DNA from: Vitis vinifera
Lineage: Eukaryota > Streptophyta > Magnoliopsida > Vitales > Vitaceae
Reading direction: 5' to 3'
Length of the DNA: 64,000 nucleotides
Assembly: GCF_030704535.1 (NCBI RefSeq)
Contig: NC_081806.1
Location: 4,041,001-4,105,000, forward strand
Part shown: positions 26,101-37,588 of the stretch, one piece after another
Layout: the number at the start of each line of letters is the position of its first letter
Position numbering within the stretch: position 1 is the stretch's first letter
Translations under genes and position numbers: made by a program
Notes under the pieces: model-generated
Seen by the model: the letters and a program-made list of their open reading frames with translations, nothing else
The model's database searches: none
Told to the model about the DNA's origin: nothing

Positions 26101-29085
26101 CTCCAAGCAGCTCAGGGTTCTATAAGGTTTTGAAGCTATTTGAATTTAGGAGAACGGAAAAAGATCCACATAAAATTGGGGGCAAACTATGATACCATTC
26201 TTCCTATCCCTAAGCATTGTTGCCCTTCTAAATTTACTTGAGTGATTCTACATTCAACAACTCCCAATTATGAAAATGTCTTAGAAAACATAGACTTCAG
26301 TGCCCACAGCCTCCAATCTCCCCATAAAAAACAACCACCCAAGCATTCTAAATAAAAACAATTGGGAATAAATAAAAAAATAAAAAAAGGAGGTACTCAA
26401 TAACAACTCATGACACCAAACGCTATGTTAAAACTTACATTAAAAAAAAAAAAAAAAAACTGTTTATGAAAGAAGCTTTGCCCATCCTATCCTTGTCACT
26501 TTCCACAATCCCACTCCCAAAAACTCTCTAGAGCACCAAATACTCACCCCTTGCAAGGATTATACATCCAACACCATTACTCAAGCATGACCTTACTAAG
26601 GAGGAATGAGTTTCTTTGACCTAGTTCTTGCTTTCCCTTATCAAATAAAAGATTGTACCATTTCACCAGCACCTCACAACCACCGCTAACACCATTACTC
26701 GAGCATGGCCTTACAAAGGAGGAACAAGTTTCTAAGATCTAGATCTCGCTTTCCCTAATCAAATAAAAGATTATACCATTTCACCAGCAACTCACAACCA
26801 CCACTCTTAACACACAGAAAGTTAAGCCTAATCTTTTCTGTTTTCTTTTTTTTTTTTTTGGAAACAAAACAAATTCATTTCATTGAATGGTAAATACAAA
26901 GAAGAGCAACCATTCCAACATGTACAATGTTAAGCTTAATCTTCTCATGCCTCAACAACATCATTCTAGGGATAAAAAGGAGGGACAGGCAGTAAATAAG
27001 AAAGCTAGACAAAGTACTCTTCAACGAAATTAATTTCCCTCCCCTAGACAAAGTACTCTTTCATAACGTTACCCTTAACTAATCCTTCATGTCCTTGGGA
27101 TTTAGCAACCAAGGGAATTTGAGAAAAAATCTTGCAGTGAACAACTACTAGTTCAATGGAAAACCCTTCACATATTCCATTCATTCTAGTCCGCTAATTT
27201 ATTAGATTGGCCATAATCTTAAACATTTATCATCAACCACACTGTCTCATATCACTATTAGTGATCACATTTTGAAATTAAGGAGAAAAATGTTTCTAAG
27301 ACATAACCTACAATTAATGGAGTTCAAATAGGGGCCACTGAGGAAGCCTATCCCGAACAATAAGTTTTCTGTCCTTTGCTTTTAATTTCAAAAGTCCCCC
27401 ACTTAAATTGAAAACTTTGTGGTCCTTTTGTATTAATAGCACATTCCCTTATTTAAAAAATACAAAAACAAAACAAAATAAAACTGCAAACTGAATCAAG
27501 AAGTTTCCAAAATCTTGTCCTGAATAATAATGCTTGTTTCCAATTGTAAGACTACTTCAGAAACTTCTAAAAAACCCATCAACTTAAGTATTTGCTTTTG
27601 AAGTTTATCTTCTATAGTGGAAAGAACCTGAGAAGTATGGTTTAACAGGAGCTATAGCAACATATAGCACAAAATGGTGAAATAAAATTCATGTGATTGA
27701 TGCAAATTGAGTTAAGGCTTGTCTGAGTTGAGTGAACATCCAACATATCACTATCAGCATCTAAATTCATCAGGGATGATTGGCATCCTGTATTATCATA
27801 TTTCATTAATTGAATTTACAAAGCCTATGTTGATGTAAACAAATGGCACAACACCCAAATAACTGAACGACCACATGCCTTGCTCAAATCTAGAACTTGC
27901 AACAAATACGAGATTTTGATCAACTAATAATTTCCAACCTGGAGTTTTCCATTACTTGTTCCAACAGCAAGATGTGTGCCACGCTGCGCCCAGCCTACTG
28001 AACAGACACTTACATCCATTCCCAGGTCACACAACTTTGTCACCTGCAGATGGCAAGGAGAAGGAAATTAATTAACTCAAAGAGCAAAGTAGGTGAGACA
28101 GAAAATAGAAAAATGAAAATTTATGGAGGTAAACATAGAGAAGTACTAAAACTCTGTGTGTATGGCCACATTAGCGATCATGATCATTTTTGTAGAATTC
28201 GCAAGGCAAGCATCAAACACAAGAGTGCAAAACAATCATGCCAGGTTACAACATATACACCAACCTCAGATTACATTCAAAAGGGAACAAATTTAACTCT
28301 CATTTAGAATGGAAAATCCAGAACTCACCTTGCTACTACAAGCATTCCATAAATAGACACAATTGCCCAACCCAACTGCCAACACATTATGCGCGGACCA
28401 ATCAACGAGATTCAGATAAAAATCATCTTGTAATGCCGGAGCATCCAAAACCTAGTCAAAGCACGATAACCTCCATAAACCATAAAACCCAAGGACAGAA
28501 ATTTATGTCTAAGCCAACACATCATCAATCAAACAAGAAATTCACCTTATAAGGCGATCGAGGAACCTTCCGTGCTGCCTTGACCGGGCCATGACTCACG
28601 CCCGGCAATGCATCTTCAAACCCGAAAGGCGACAGCGAGTGCATCGACTGCCGAGTCTCCGTCTTGTACCGAAAAATATTCCGGCTCGACGGATACACAG
28701 AAGAATTCTTCCCATCCAATCTCATCAACTTATCCGGCGTGCCTGGGGAACAGACTCCGGCATCGGGCCCGAATAGGGCCGTCCTCAACAACGTCGCATA
28801 CGCGCCAGAGCCATCCTCTCGCCCCTCCGCCGGCGAGTTAGCCAACGGGGAGATGTCGAAGAGCGCAAAATTGGAACCTGTTCTGCTGGGGATGAATCTA
28901 TCGCTGTAAATCGTTCTCGACGGCGACGGCTGATACCCTACACTGATCATACGCTCAATGTGGGTCGACGGGGTTACGGGTTCGAGAGATAGAGGGGTCT
29001 TCGACATTGTAGAAGGTAGATTTAACCCTGAGGAGCTTCTGAGAGCTGATTGGTTGGTTGTTGAAGGTGTTGTGGGATCATCCAT
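20178..29085 (-). CDS. CCS52A: CCS52A / FIZZY-RELATED (CDH1-type APC/C activator), 10 exons
   Basis: Exons in gene order: 29085-28546, 28451-28329, 28043-27939, 23700-23521, 23197-23135, 23009-22815, 21023-20922, 20830-20768, 20651-20583 and 20231-20178. All are phase 0 and together give 497 aa. The family recruits substrates to the anaphase-promoting complex and in plants drives exit to endoreduplication. The C-box DRFIPSR is at residues 62-68, several S/TP sites (T6, T30, T38, S54 and later) could take inhibitory CDK phosphorylation, a WD40 propeller fills about 181-480, and the protein ends in the IR dipeptide that docks on the APC/C. The wording [16 protein letters not shown] and the RDIRAQDD segment fit CCS52A rather than CCS52B. 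The third intron is 4.2 kb with transposon remains. Splice sites are canonical; the fourth donor, GTCAGA, is weak. Confidence 0.97.
24590..25270 (-). mobile_element. LINE (non-LTR) remnant in CCS52A intron 3
   Basis: On the minus strand, about 25048-25190 reads [31 protein letters not shown], close to the Cys/His reverse-transcriptase-associated domain (zf-RVT) near the 3' end of plant LINEs (family form GW.LANRC.LC...E...HIL..C). T-rich runs at 24592-24620 on the plus strand could be the poly-A tail of this copy. It lies in the same orientation as CCS52A. The frame is broken. Confidence 0.65.
25300..26210. repeat. Diverged tandem pair of about 480 bp in CCS52A intron 3
   Basis: 25307-25789 and 25790-26200 align in order: TCTCC-TAA-A-CCATGCAGC-ATTA, GGTTAGAAT-GGTTA, and GTCAATTAC followed by CAAG-ACCT. 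On the minus strand, the phrase TGGTATCATAGTTTGCC near 26190 resembles a decayed initiator-Met primer-binding site, so these may derive from an LTR element. That part is uncertain. Confidence 0.45.
26571..26806. repeat. 118-bp tandem duplication in CCS52A intron 3
   Basis: The phrase ACACCATTACTC starts at 26571 and again at 26689. Both units contain CATTTCACCAGCA and CTCACAACCACC near their ends. The two units differ by scattered substitutions. Confidence 0.75.
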
Positions 29086-29230
29086 AAGCGATCAGAGTGA
29101 GACAAGAAACCCTAGACCTGGAGCGAGAGAGACAAGAGAGGTAACAGGTTAGGGTTTGCGTATGGTAGAAGATAGATGTAGAAAAATAATGACCGTTTGG
29201 TTTGTGGGAAATTGACAAGAAGCTGTTATT

Positions 29231-29273
29231 TTTCCCGGGAAAATTTAGTATTAGAAGTTCCCTTTGCGGGAAA
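29231..29273 (-). promoter_or_regulatory. Pair of E2F-type sites upstream of CCS52A
   Basis: TTTCCCGG within the palindrome TTTTCCCGGGAAAA starts at 29231 (about 146 bases above the ATG). GCGGGAAA at 29266-29273 reads TTTCCCGC on the gene strand (about 181 above the ATG). Both fit TTTSSCGS. From the literature, Arabidopsis CCS52A2 is repressed through a TTTCCCGC site by the atypical factor E2Fe/DEL1. That the sites act here is an inference. Confidence 0.6.
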
Positions 29274-29431
29274 AAATAGACGCTGCGTTTGCGGTGGATG
29301 TCAATTGTCAAGCGGCTTCAAGTGTAGATTTCCTTACCTTTTCCGAATCCAAACTGCAAGTTGGGCTTTCACCTTATAGATTGATTAGACCCAATGTCTT
29401 GGGCCTTTGAGCTCGAGCAACCCAATCACCA

Positions 29432-29433
<2 letters not shown>

Positions 29434-29514
<81 letters not shown>
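29434..29514. repeat. (TA)n(TG)n compound microsatellite
   Basis: A pure TA run of more than 60 bases is followed by about eight TG units, upstream of CCS52A. It is likely to be length-variable. Confidence 0.95.
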
Positions 29515-29515
<1 letters not shown>

Positions 29516-29525
29516 AAATCTTAGA

Positions 29526-29941
29526 GATTGTTTAATAAATCAAATTTATTAAGGAAAATAATTATAAGGAATGCATAATGGAAATAATTAAAAATTCAGA
29601 TTTAGTAAGTAAAATAATTAAAAATCAATGCATAATTGGAGATAATTTAAAAAAATACCTAATTTGTTGCAAACCCTTAAAATCAAACTAGGGTATTGAT
29701 TTAGGAAGTATCTAAAATTAGAATTAGATTTTAGTTTTTTAAAATTATTATTCAAGATTAATAAATATAAATAGTAGTTAAAATTAATGAGGATTTGATG
29801 ATTTTAAAAAAATTAAATTAAATTTATTAAACAATTTTAATACTTAGGTAGTAAGTTTTAAGTAGAAATTTAAGAATTATTTATTTTAAAATCAATTTAT
29901 ATTATTAAATAATAAATATTAAATTTTTCCAAACACCCTTT
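29526..29941. mobile_element. AT-rich MITE-like unit
   Basis: Begins GATTGTTTAATAAATCAAATTTATTAAGG and ends TTTCCAAACACCCTTTC, a weak terminal inversion. It belongs to a family of units that start TTTGGTAAATCAACTTAATAA, which recurs at 44286-44812, 46389-46940 and 52385-52850. No target duplication was resolved. Confidence 0.4.
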
Positions 29942-31915
29942 CATTTGGAACTTTTTTTTTTTTTGGTTAACTCAGTTAAAAACTTGCTTTAAAAAAAAGA
30001 AATAGAAAGTGTTATTAGTATTTGGTAAACTTAATACTTTTTAGTCAATGACTTAAAGTTATTAAGTGCATATTTGAATACATTTCTTGTTTTTGTTTTT
30101 AAAAATAAGTCTTATACAAAATAAAAGATTTCTCATACAAAAAGTAAGTACATACCTTGCATCCTTGAGAGGATCTTTTAAAATTTTAAAATTTAAGGAA
30201 AATTTTTATATTTTTTTTATAAGGTTTCTTATATTTTATATAAGGGAATTTATTTATAAAAATAAAAAAATATATCATCTAAGTTATTAGCTTAAAATTT
30301 ATTAATTAATTTTTACTTCACATATTAAAATTGTTTAATAAATTTATTTTAAATTTTTTTAAATCATTGAATTGTCTTTTTATCATCATTAATTTTGATT
30401 AATATTTATCTTCATTAATGTTAACCAATATAAAGCTTCCTTAATCTTGAGTAATAAATTTGTTATAATTTTATATTCAAAGTCTTGTAGACATATAAAA
30501 TAACTGCAATATTAAAAAAAATGTTTAAAAATGATCTTCTCATTTTTTATTTTACTATTAAAATTTTTTTAAAATAAATATAATTAAAATTAATTAGAAA
30601 TATAAGCATTTATATAAAAGGATTAAAATAAGTAAAGAAGTAACCTATAAAAATAATTTATTTGCTTGACTTTAAATTTTTTTTTCTTCACTTTTTCTTT
30701 TCTTTTATTTTTCTTTTTAGTTTTTTTTTTTTTTTTGCAATTTCTCAAATTTTATAAGAACCAAATATAAGCTTAAAACTATTATTAATTTTAAGTTTTA
30801 TTATTAAGTTATTTTATTAAATATAATTAATATATTTAACGACTTAAATTAGATTATTAAATCAAATTAAGTCATTAAATTGATTTATCAATTACACTCA
30901 AAATATAAAAATTTTGAAACAAAATACTTGTATATCTAAAAAACACTTTTTAAAATTTAAGGAAGTAAATTTCACTTTTTTATATTTTTAAAATTTTGAA
31001 AAGAGTTTAAAAATATAAAGTGAATTTTTATTTATTTTTTTATTAGACTTTCTATTTTTTAAAAATAGAAAGTGTATCATAGGGCACCTAAATTATGATT
31101 TTAGGGGAATAATTTTGATGTTGTGAATATTTTATTAAAGGTGATACAATATTTTACATAAATGAGAAGAAAAAAACTTTCTCCTTTTTTTCTTTAAAAT
31201 TATTTATTAAAAAAAAAACCCTCTAAAAATTCACAGCGAGACTACATTCAACTAGACAAACAGTCTTCGACTTAAGAAAGAATGAATCCAACAAACTTTT
31301 TTACCCACGATTTCGCAGAGAGCTGTTAATAATCTTAATGTGGAGCCCATGCTGTGTGGAGAGATTACTGTTGAATCACATATTGCTTTTCCTGGGATGC
31401 CGAATCTCACCTCAACCACCAGATCAATAGTTTGCCCCTCCCAATCTCATTTAAATTTGACTTTCTCTGTTGCTCTCATCAATCTCACATTTGAAATCCA
31501 TGGCCTACCTGGAAGTTGGGTGATTCAGAGTTGACCATACAAGATATAATATAATTGATCCACATTCGAAACCCTAATCAATTCACTTCCCTCTCTTAAA
31601 CACTGAACAGAAATTACTTTTGGTGATTGACCCAATTTAGCATCTATGTTTGATCTTTTTTTTTTCCCAATCCTTTTTCTCCTTCTCTATGCTTCCTCTT
31701 TATGAAACATTGGACCAGAAGATCATACTCTGTTTTACAGGGCATTGTCTCAAAGAAGACCCAGAACTGCTTTTGTGAATATGATTCTAAATGAAATTTA
31801 TGGAAGAAAATTAAGACGATTTCTCTTAATTTCTTCTTCTCAGAACAAAAAAACTTAATATATTTTGAGCTAATCTTACAGAAAGAATGAAAATGGCTAA
31901 TTGGAGTATAACAAT
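29942..31915. other. AT-rich spacer between CCS52A and the DUF1191 gene
   Basis: About 29950-31200 is AT-rich with poly-T/poly-A runs and TAATTAAG-type phrases from old MITEs, and contains no gene. About 31250-31915 is of more ordinary composition. It lies just 3' of the DUF1191 stop and probably includes its 3' UTR. The 64-codon plus frame at 31340-31534 has no recognisable domain. Confidence 0.45.
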
Positions 31916-32833
31916 TCAAGGAGGAGGAGGTGTGTACTCATCCTGAATTGAGGGCATTGTCCTAGTTACAGCAGCTATAGGAGCCCTCACATGCCCAACC
32001 ATGGACACCTGCAAGGCTTCTTCTTCATAGGCTCTCCTCTCCAACTCCTCCATTCTTGATCTCTTCTTTACCTTCACAAACATTGCCACCAGAAGCAATC
32101 CCAGGAGAAATGCACCCAATGTAGCCCCAATGGAGGCCCCTACTGCCACCTTCCACCAGCTCATCCTTTTCCCCTCCTGCAACTCCGGTGACTCCATCAC
32201 CAACCCGAAATGGCCGTGCTTTGATGTGACACAAACATACGGTGATGTCTGGGGTGTCAATGTCACCTTGCCATCATGCTCAAATGTAGCACATAATGGA
32301 ACAGTTCCCGGAGTCTGGACCAGGGTAGTGTTGCTGAAGTCTACCTTGATGGGTGTTTTTCCGGCGAGAATGCCGAGCTCAAAGGGGTTGGTGTAGTTCC
32401 TGTTGTCGCCTGCATTGTATGCCAAAAGGCCTAAAACAGGGGAAACAAGCTGGTATCCAGATAAATTGTAGCTGTCCGAGTATATAGAAGACAAGTTGTT
32501 TCCAAGGTTTTGCCTAATCACTATGACTCTCTCCACACAAGGGCTGACTTTTACCCCGATACCCAGTTGGAATTCCTTGACCTGAGCGCCATACCGGCGA
32601 AGACTACCGCACCTGAATCTCACTGTGTCGACTCGGATGCCGGAGAAGTTGGCCGGTAAGTCTACAGTGTGTAGCATTCCTGTCCTGGAGCGTGTGTTGT
32701 AGGATCTGATGGTGTAGTCTCTGAGGACCAGATCAAGCAGGCGGGCTGATTTGATTCCCTGAGCTTCAGTTTTCATCAATGCAGACGACCCCAATGAAAG
32801 AACTATTAGTATGAGAGGGAAGAGAGAACCCAT
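31916..32833 (-). CDS. DUF1191 family single-pass membrane protein
   Basis: A single-exon gene. The open frame extends up to a Met at 32893 (325 aa), but I prefer the Met at 32833 (305 aa) because it puts a clean signal peptide at the N-terminus (MGSLFPLILIVLSLGSSALM...TEAQG). The extracytoplasmic part follows: KSARLLDLVLRDYTIRSYN, four cysteines and several N-x-S/T sites. A transmembrane helix (about residues 227-253, WWKVAVGASIGATLGAFLLG onward) leads to a basic stop-transfer KVKKRSR. The cytoplasmic tail has a MEELERRAYEEEAL stretch and ends in YTPPPP. This layout and the RVDTVRFRCGSLRRYG and LLAYNAG signatures match plant DUF1191 proteins, whose molecular function is not known to me. Signal peptide and anchor imply the plasma membrane or endomembranes. 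Confidence 0.9.
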   Translation of the reverse strand: MGSLFPLILIVLSLGSSALMKTEAQGIKSARLLDLVLRDYTIRSYNTRSRTGMLHTVDLPANFSGIRVDTVRFRCGSLRRYGAQVKEFQLGIGVKVSPCVERVIVIRQNLGNNLSSIYSDSYNLSGYQLVSPVLGLLAYNAGDNRNYTNPFELGILAGKTPIKVDFSNTTLVQTPGTVPLCATFEHDGKVTLTPQTSPYVCVTSKHGHFGLVMESPELQEGKRMSWWKVAVGASIGATLGAFLLGLLLVAMFVKVKKRSRMEELERRAYEEEALQVSMVGHVRAPIAAVTRTMPSIQDEYTPPPP

Positions 32834-34266
32834 GTGAGGAAGTGAGGTTTGGTCTAAAAAGAAGTTAAAGCTGGATATACCAGGGTTTTCCACTGTTGTG
32901 GGTCTGGTACATTAAAGGAGAGCTTGATTTCTGCGAGAACTGGCTACAATTCAGCTTTTTCCTTCCTGTAGATTCATACAGGAACCGAGTTTTTAAAGAG
33001 TAAAGTTTGAAGTCTGGACTGTTCGGGGAAAGTTATAGATCAGAGAAAACAGAAGCTTGACTTCATTAATAAAAAAAATGGGGAATTCTAAAAGAGGGGA
33101 AAACTTAAAAAATTTTCACGTAGTATAGGGAGTTTTGGAGAGAATATAGGTTAGGTGGGCTGTGAAATTTTAGATCAAAAACTGCCTGTTGGTGTAGTGA
33201 AGGTGGGGGATGAATCGTCCAGAGAATTGACTTCTGGTTTGCATGTAACAGAGCAGACCATCCTCAAATGCACTGCAGTTTGTATAGGCTACATAATCAA
33301 AGATATGCAGTTCAATTTGTCTAGGCCCCATTGAATGACACAGTAATCGAGTTTTAAACAATCCCCAGAAGGACAAAATGTACCATTATTTCATGTTAAG
33401 AAAGGCTACGCGCCGCACGGTGGCATGCACAAAGCGATGCAGTCACTCAAAAGGTTAAGGGTACTTGGCAATTCACCTGTCTTTTGACTGTTTATTTTTC
33501 TATGGAGAAAAGAAAACTTGAAGTATAAGGGGGGGTTAGAGTGGGTTTGGGTGAGGTGGGCAAAGGTTGGGAGAAATGATTCCGGTGGCGTGCGAGGATA
33601 ATGACAATGAGGATCAAAAGGGCTGGCGTGCTTAGGGAATGGAATGAGGGCGCATAGTCTCTGTTTGGGACTCAATTCTCTTTAATTGTATTGATAACTT
33701 GTCCCCCACTCCAACAACTATGGTGGGTCTCATGGTAGCTAGCATGGCATCCCCATTTTTTTTTTACCTTTGATGGCCCCATATGCTCACATGGGGGTCA
33801 TCCAGTAGGTGTAGATCACAAGGAACCAATTAGCCATTTTTCTTTTTGACTGTTCTCTCATGCTAATGGGGCTTTCTGTCTTGTATCTCCATTTCAGATT
33901 TATGCTAAGAATTCCTTTTCTGATGTTGGGACACAGCATACTAGAAAATCCTGAGCAAATCTGGATAGAGTATATACAGGGTATATACTGAGGAAAACCT
34001 TAATTTATTACTCTTCAATGGCGACATTGACTTCACTGAGAGACTAGAAAACATGAAGATGTAGTCTTAGCATTTCCATCTACCCTCACTGTAGATGTGG
34101 GAAAACATATTCTTCCTCAGCAGATACAATCACATACAAGAAAACGAAAATTCTTCTCCGAAGAGGAAAAGTAAAAGCAAGGGATGAAAGCTCTAGGCCT
34201 TAAAAGGAGCCACAAAAAGGGGGCAAGCAAGAGAAAAAAGGCTGGAGGCAGTGGTGATCTCTTCCA
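32834..34266. other. Spacer between the DUF1191 and expansin genes
   Basis: Contains the 5' flank of the DUF1191 gene and the 3' flank of the expansin. The 89-codon minus frame at 33406-33675 and the 68-codon frame at 33170-33376 show no recognisable domain. I see no repeat here. Confidence 0.5.
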
Positions 34267-35770
34267 TCAATGGAAGTTCACATTGGCCTTGTAAGTCATT
34301 CCTACATTCCAGTTAGAGGGAGCCACATTGTTTGCTACTAGAATCTGCTTGGTTGAGTAGGAGATGAGCTTAAAAGAAAGAGCTTGGCCTTTCAGAGTTG
34401 CAAACGCCTGGTATGAGGCCCCCCAGTTGTGGCTCATACTAATCCACCCTGTTTTGCTTCCCTTCACCCACATGCTCGCGATATCTCCTCCTCCACCAAC
34501 ATTCATCACATATACCAACAGCCAGTATCCGTTCCCTTGGAAAGAAAATTGAAGCCCGCCACGCTTAACACATGGTACTCTACAAGAATCATGCAGAACG
34601 ATTAGAATTTATGTTTGTTAAATCTTTTCTGGGGAAAAAAAAATTGATTATCTAACTTTTCATGTTGCTGTTAGCTTTCCAATAAGGTTTCTGTTAATAT
34701 TCAGATTAATTTTATCTTCCAGAAATTCAACCTTTCAGACTAATTCCTGGAAGAAACAGTCCCCATCTGCGCTTTTAGGAAAAGTTAGAGAAAGGGGTCA
34801 TGTATGGAGGTTGAAACTTGAAAGTGAGATGTAATTGAATGATGTTTTAGAAACCAGTATAGTGGCATTAGGAATGTCTTTGTTCCTTAAAGTTGCTTCC
34901 AAGGGCACCATACTGGGCATTAGGAATGTTTTTGTTCCTTAAAGTTGCTTCCAAGGGCACTATGCTGCTTTTCCTTTAGGTGATGTGGATTGTTTAATCT
35001 GCCATTTTGAAATACAAAACCAACTGCTCTGAGAAATCAAAAAATCTTAGGATTATACGTAAAGGCATCATGTGGGGGCATTATGAGTCATGACCAAGAA
35101 TAACATGCATCATGTTTTTTCTGGATTTCAGAAAAAACATAAACTCTTTGGCAAGGAATAAGTTGTGAGAAGGAAGGGGTACCTGCGGTACATGACTGGG
35201 ATAATGCCAGCCTTCCACTGAGCAATTTTCATGAAGGCGGGCTTGGACATGTCGAAATGGACCCGTGGTGGGTTGCACCAGCCACCGGCATTGGAGTCCT
35301 GGGCCCAATTAGGTGGGCAAAGGTTTGTAGCAGTGACTGTGGTGTATGGGGACCCTTTATAGCATGCACTTGACTGAACACACTTGATCTGGTAACAACT
35401 CCCACAAGAATATCCATTGTTAAACAGTGTGGAGCTCAAAGCCACTGTGTCTGTCCCGTAACCGTTAAGGAACAAGTTTCCATAGCCACATGCTCCTCCT
35501 AAATTCACAAACAAAAAACACCCAACACTTAGTAAACACATTTTTCAATAATGTGAAGCATTATGGCATAGATAAAGTTGCATTGAGAGCCATCCACTAC
35601 TAACCCATGGTCTCGGAGGCGGTGTCGTCGCCATAAAAGGTGGCATGCGCAAGTGCCCATCGGCTTGGCCTGAAGACAGGTGCAACAGCGAGGGTTGATT
35701 TGGCAATGATTGTGAATACCAATCCCATGAAGAGGAACCTGCAGCCCCATGAGTGAAGGGAAGAAGCCAT
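34267..35770 (-). CDS. EXPA: Alpha-expansin, EXPA7/EXPA18 (root-hair) type, 3 exons
   Basis: Exons 35770-35605, 35498-35183 and 34579-34267 join in phases 1 and 2 to give 264 aa. Expansins are secreted and loosen walls in acid growth by disrupting cellulose-matrix contacts, without hydrolysis. There is a hydrophobic signal peptide (about 11-30), then HATFYGDD (42-49), GGACGYGNL (56-64), paired Cys, WCNPP, and the diagnostic HFD at 136-138 in the six-stranded barrel domain. The C-terminal carbohydrate-binding domain (CBM63) carries [27 protein letters not shown] and [14 protein letters not shown]. The [20 protein letters not shown] and terminal ANVNFH phrases resemble Arabidopsis EXPA7 and EXPA18, the root-hair pair, more than the general EXPA ending (GQTFEG..F). 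The clade placement is an inference from memory of the family. Confidence 0.94.
34864..34968. repeat. Short tandem duplication in expansin intron 2
   Basis: Two units begin GGCATTAGGAATGT and share TTTGTTCCTTAAAGTTGC and TTCCAAGGGCAC, with only a few differences. The period is about 53 bp. It lies wholly inside the intron. Confidence 0.85.
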
Positions 35771-35835
35771 TGGTTTTGAGTACAGATTGAGACCTTGTGG
35801 GTAAGTACAATGGCAATTGCCTTGTACATGGTGCC

Positions 35836-35843
35836 TTATATGC
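35836..35843 (-). promoter_or_regulatory. Probable TATA box of the expansin gene
   Basis: The gene strand reads GCATATAAGGC about 70 bases above the ATG, followed by a short leader. Position and sequence fit a plant TATA box. Confidence 0.55.
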
Positions 35844-35877
35844 TTCTAAACTACAAGATGGTAGAGCAAAGAATGCC

Positions 35878-35894
35878 TTCGTGACACTCACGAA
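35878..35894 (-). promoter_or_regulatory. Root hair element (RHE) match upstream of the expansin
   Basis: TTCGTGACACTCACGAA fits the RHE consensus WHHDTGNNN(N)KCACGWH. Because the site is nearly palindromic, its complement TTCGTGAGTGTCACGAA fits too. It lies about 108-124 bases above the ATG and about 35 above the TATA box. RHEs are the targets of RSL-type bHLH factors in root-hair genes such as EXPA7. Confidence 0.65.
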
Positions 35895-37588
35895 GAAAAT
35901 GTATTTCAAGTCAAATGAGGATTTTAAATGAAAAGAAGGTTGAGGTGGCAGCCCAACATACATACTAAGTAGGCTTGTTTGTTGCAGGCCATGTAGCCGT
36001 GCATTGACTTGCTAGATATGACTAGCAACGTGCGGGCAGGTTTTATCGTATTGGATGCTACCTTCGGATTAAACATTGGACTTGGAGTGGGATAGGGTCA
36101 TTAGATTTAATATTTGAGGCGGAGAAGATCAATATTGCTTATCCTAATTTCCATGATTGATGGAAATGGAAAATTCTCCACCTCGTCAATTGTCTTTATC
36201 ATATCAATTCAGATAATTCGGAGTTTATTAGGTATAGCTCCATGGAGGTTTCAGTTTCTTATACTCCAAAACAATAAAAGTATTGATATTCAAAGCTTCC
36301 ATTTCTCTGCCTCCATTTTCTCTGCATTTTTAGCTTGTTAAGGCGTTTTTGGATTATCATTCACACCCACAAAGCGCCGAGCGTAGTTGCAGACTTTTAA
36401 ACTCCAAGATTTTATTGATGTGAAACTTCCAGCCTCTCCTGCCTAAGGGATCAGTTTTGGTTGAAAAAAAATGTGTTCTTAGTCATGATTTAGGAATGCA
36501 GAGACTAAGTTGGCCAAGTTGAGATTCAATCAGTTACTTCATATCCATTTACGTTCAAAATTAGCAAAAGAATGAGCCTACAATTCATAAAATCTGCCAA
36601 AAACCAAAAACAGGGGGGAATATTACTGTAGTGACTTAGAACCCATGCTGAGGAGGGGTTACATGAAAGACTTGCCGGATTGTAGGAGAAAAACCCAAAA
36701 CTATGAAGTTACACAAAACACAATTCTAATAAAGTAGGACGTTTTGATTACAACAATATCGTCCCTCTCTGAGTGTACAAGCCTGTATTAGATATCGATA
36801 TGAACATATAGATACAAGCAATATTGACATGGAGCTAGAAATTCAGCTCCAACCCATCACATTGATGTCTGCCCATCTCTTTGCACTTCCTGAAAACACA
36901 ACCCGATTCCTTTCCCAGTAACTTTACATGTTACCACAAAGTTATGTAGTAGTAGGTCCTTCCACATAGGTCGATCCTGCATTGAGAAACCTTGAGATTT
37001 TTGTTTATTGAATCAACAAAATGTCAAGAATTTTAACCTCATTGCTACTCTGCAAAACAAGGAATCTTCCTAGGTCATAACTGGGCCTGCAACTTTGGGT
37101 TCCAGCTGAAACCTTCCAGCTGCAGTCACTCAAATAGTGGACAGGACTAAGGTTTTACTTGGCTGGGGTAGGATCAGATCTAAATTTTGGTTTTACCCTA
37201 ATAATGCTAGCAAAAAAGGAGATTCCAACACGAGATAACAGTATCTTCAAATCAGTAAACCAAAAGTGGATAAAACATAAACAATGAAAAATGAAAAATA
37301 AAATCAGCCCAGGCCAAGCCTTTTAATCCCCTAAGCAATCATGGATGGAAAAAAGGTCCAAACCAATAAAAAAAATTGGACTATTGGACTCGATTTTGAC
37401 CAGCAGTGTCTCGATGGGAAAGCTTGAACTGAACTTGAGATGGCCCAACTATCTGAAGTTGCAGCCTTGATCAAGCAGTCAAATTGCATATGGAAACTAA
37501 AGTAGAAGCTTTTGAAATTGTTAACTCTTTGGTGTTACCATGATCAAGTACAAGGATTTTAGGGTTGAATGGGTATATGTACCTGCAC
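35895..37588. other. Spacer between the expansin and PGRL1
   Basis: No gene is seen. The 75-codon plus frame at 36114-36341 has no recognisable domain. The part nearest 37588 probably includes the PGRL1 3' UTR. Confidence 0.45.

Noticed and set aside
35529-35963. 144-codon minus-strand frame and an upstream ATG at 35829
   Set aside because: It overlaps expansin exon 1 in another frame. The ATG lies close to the probable TATA box and is likely above the transcription start.
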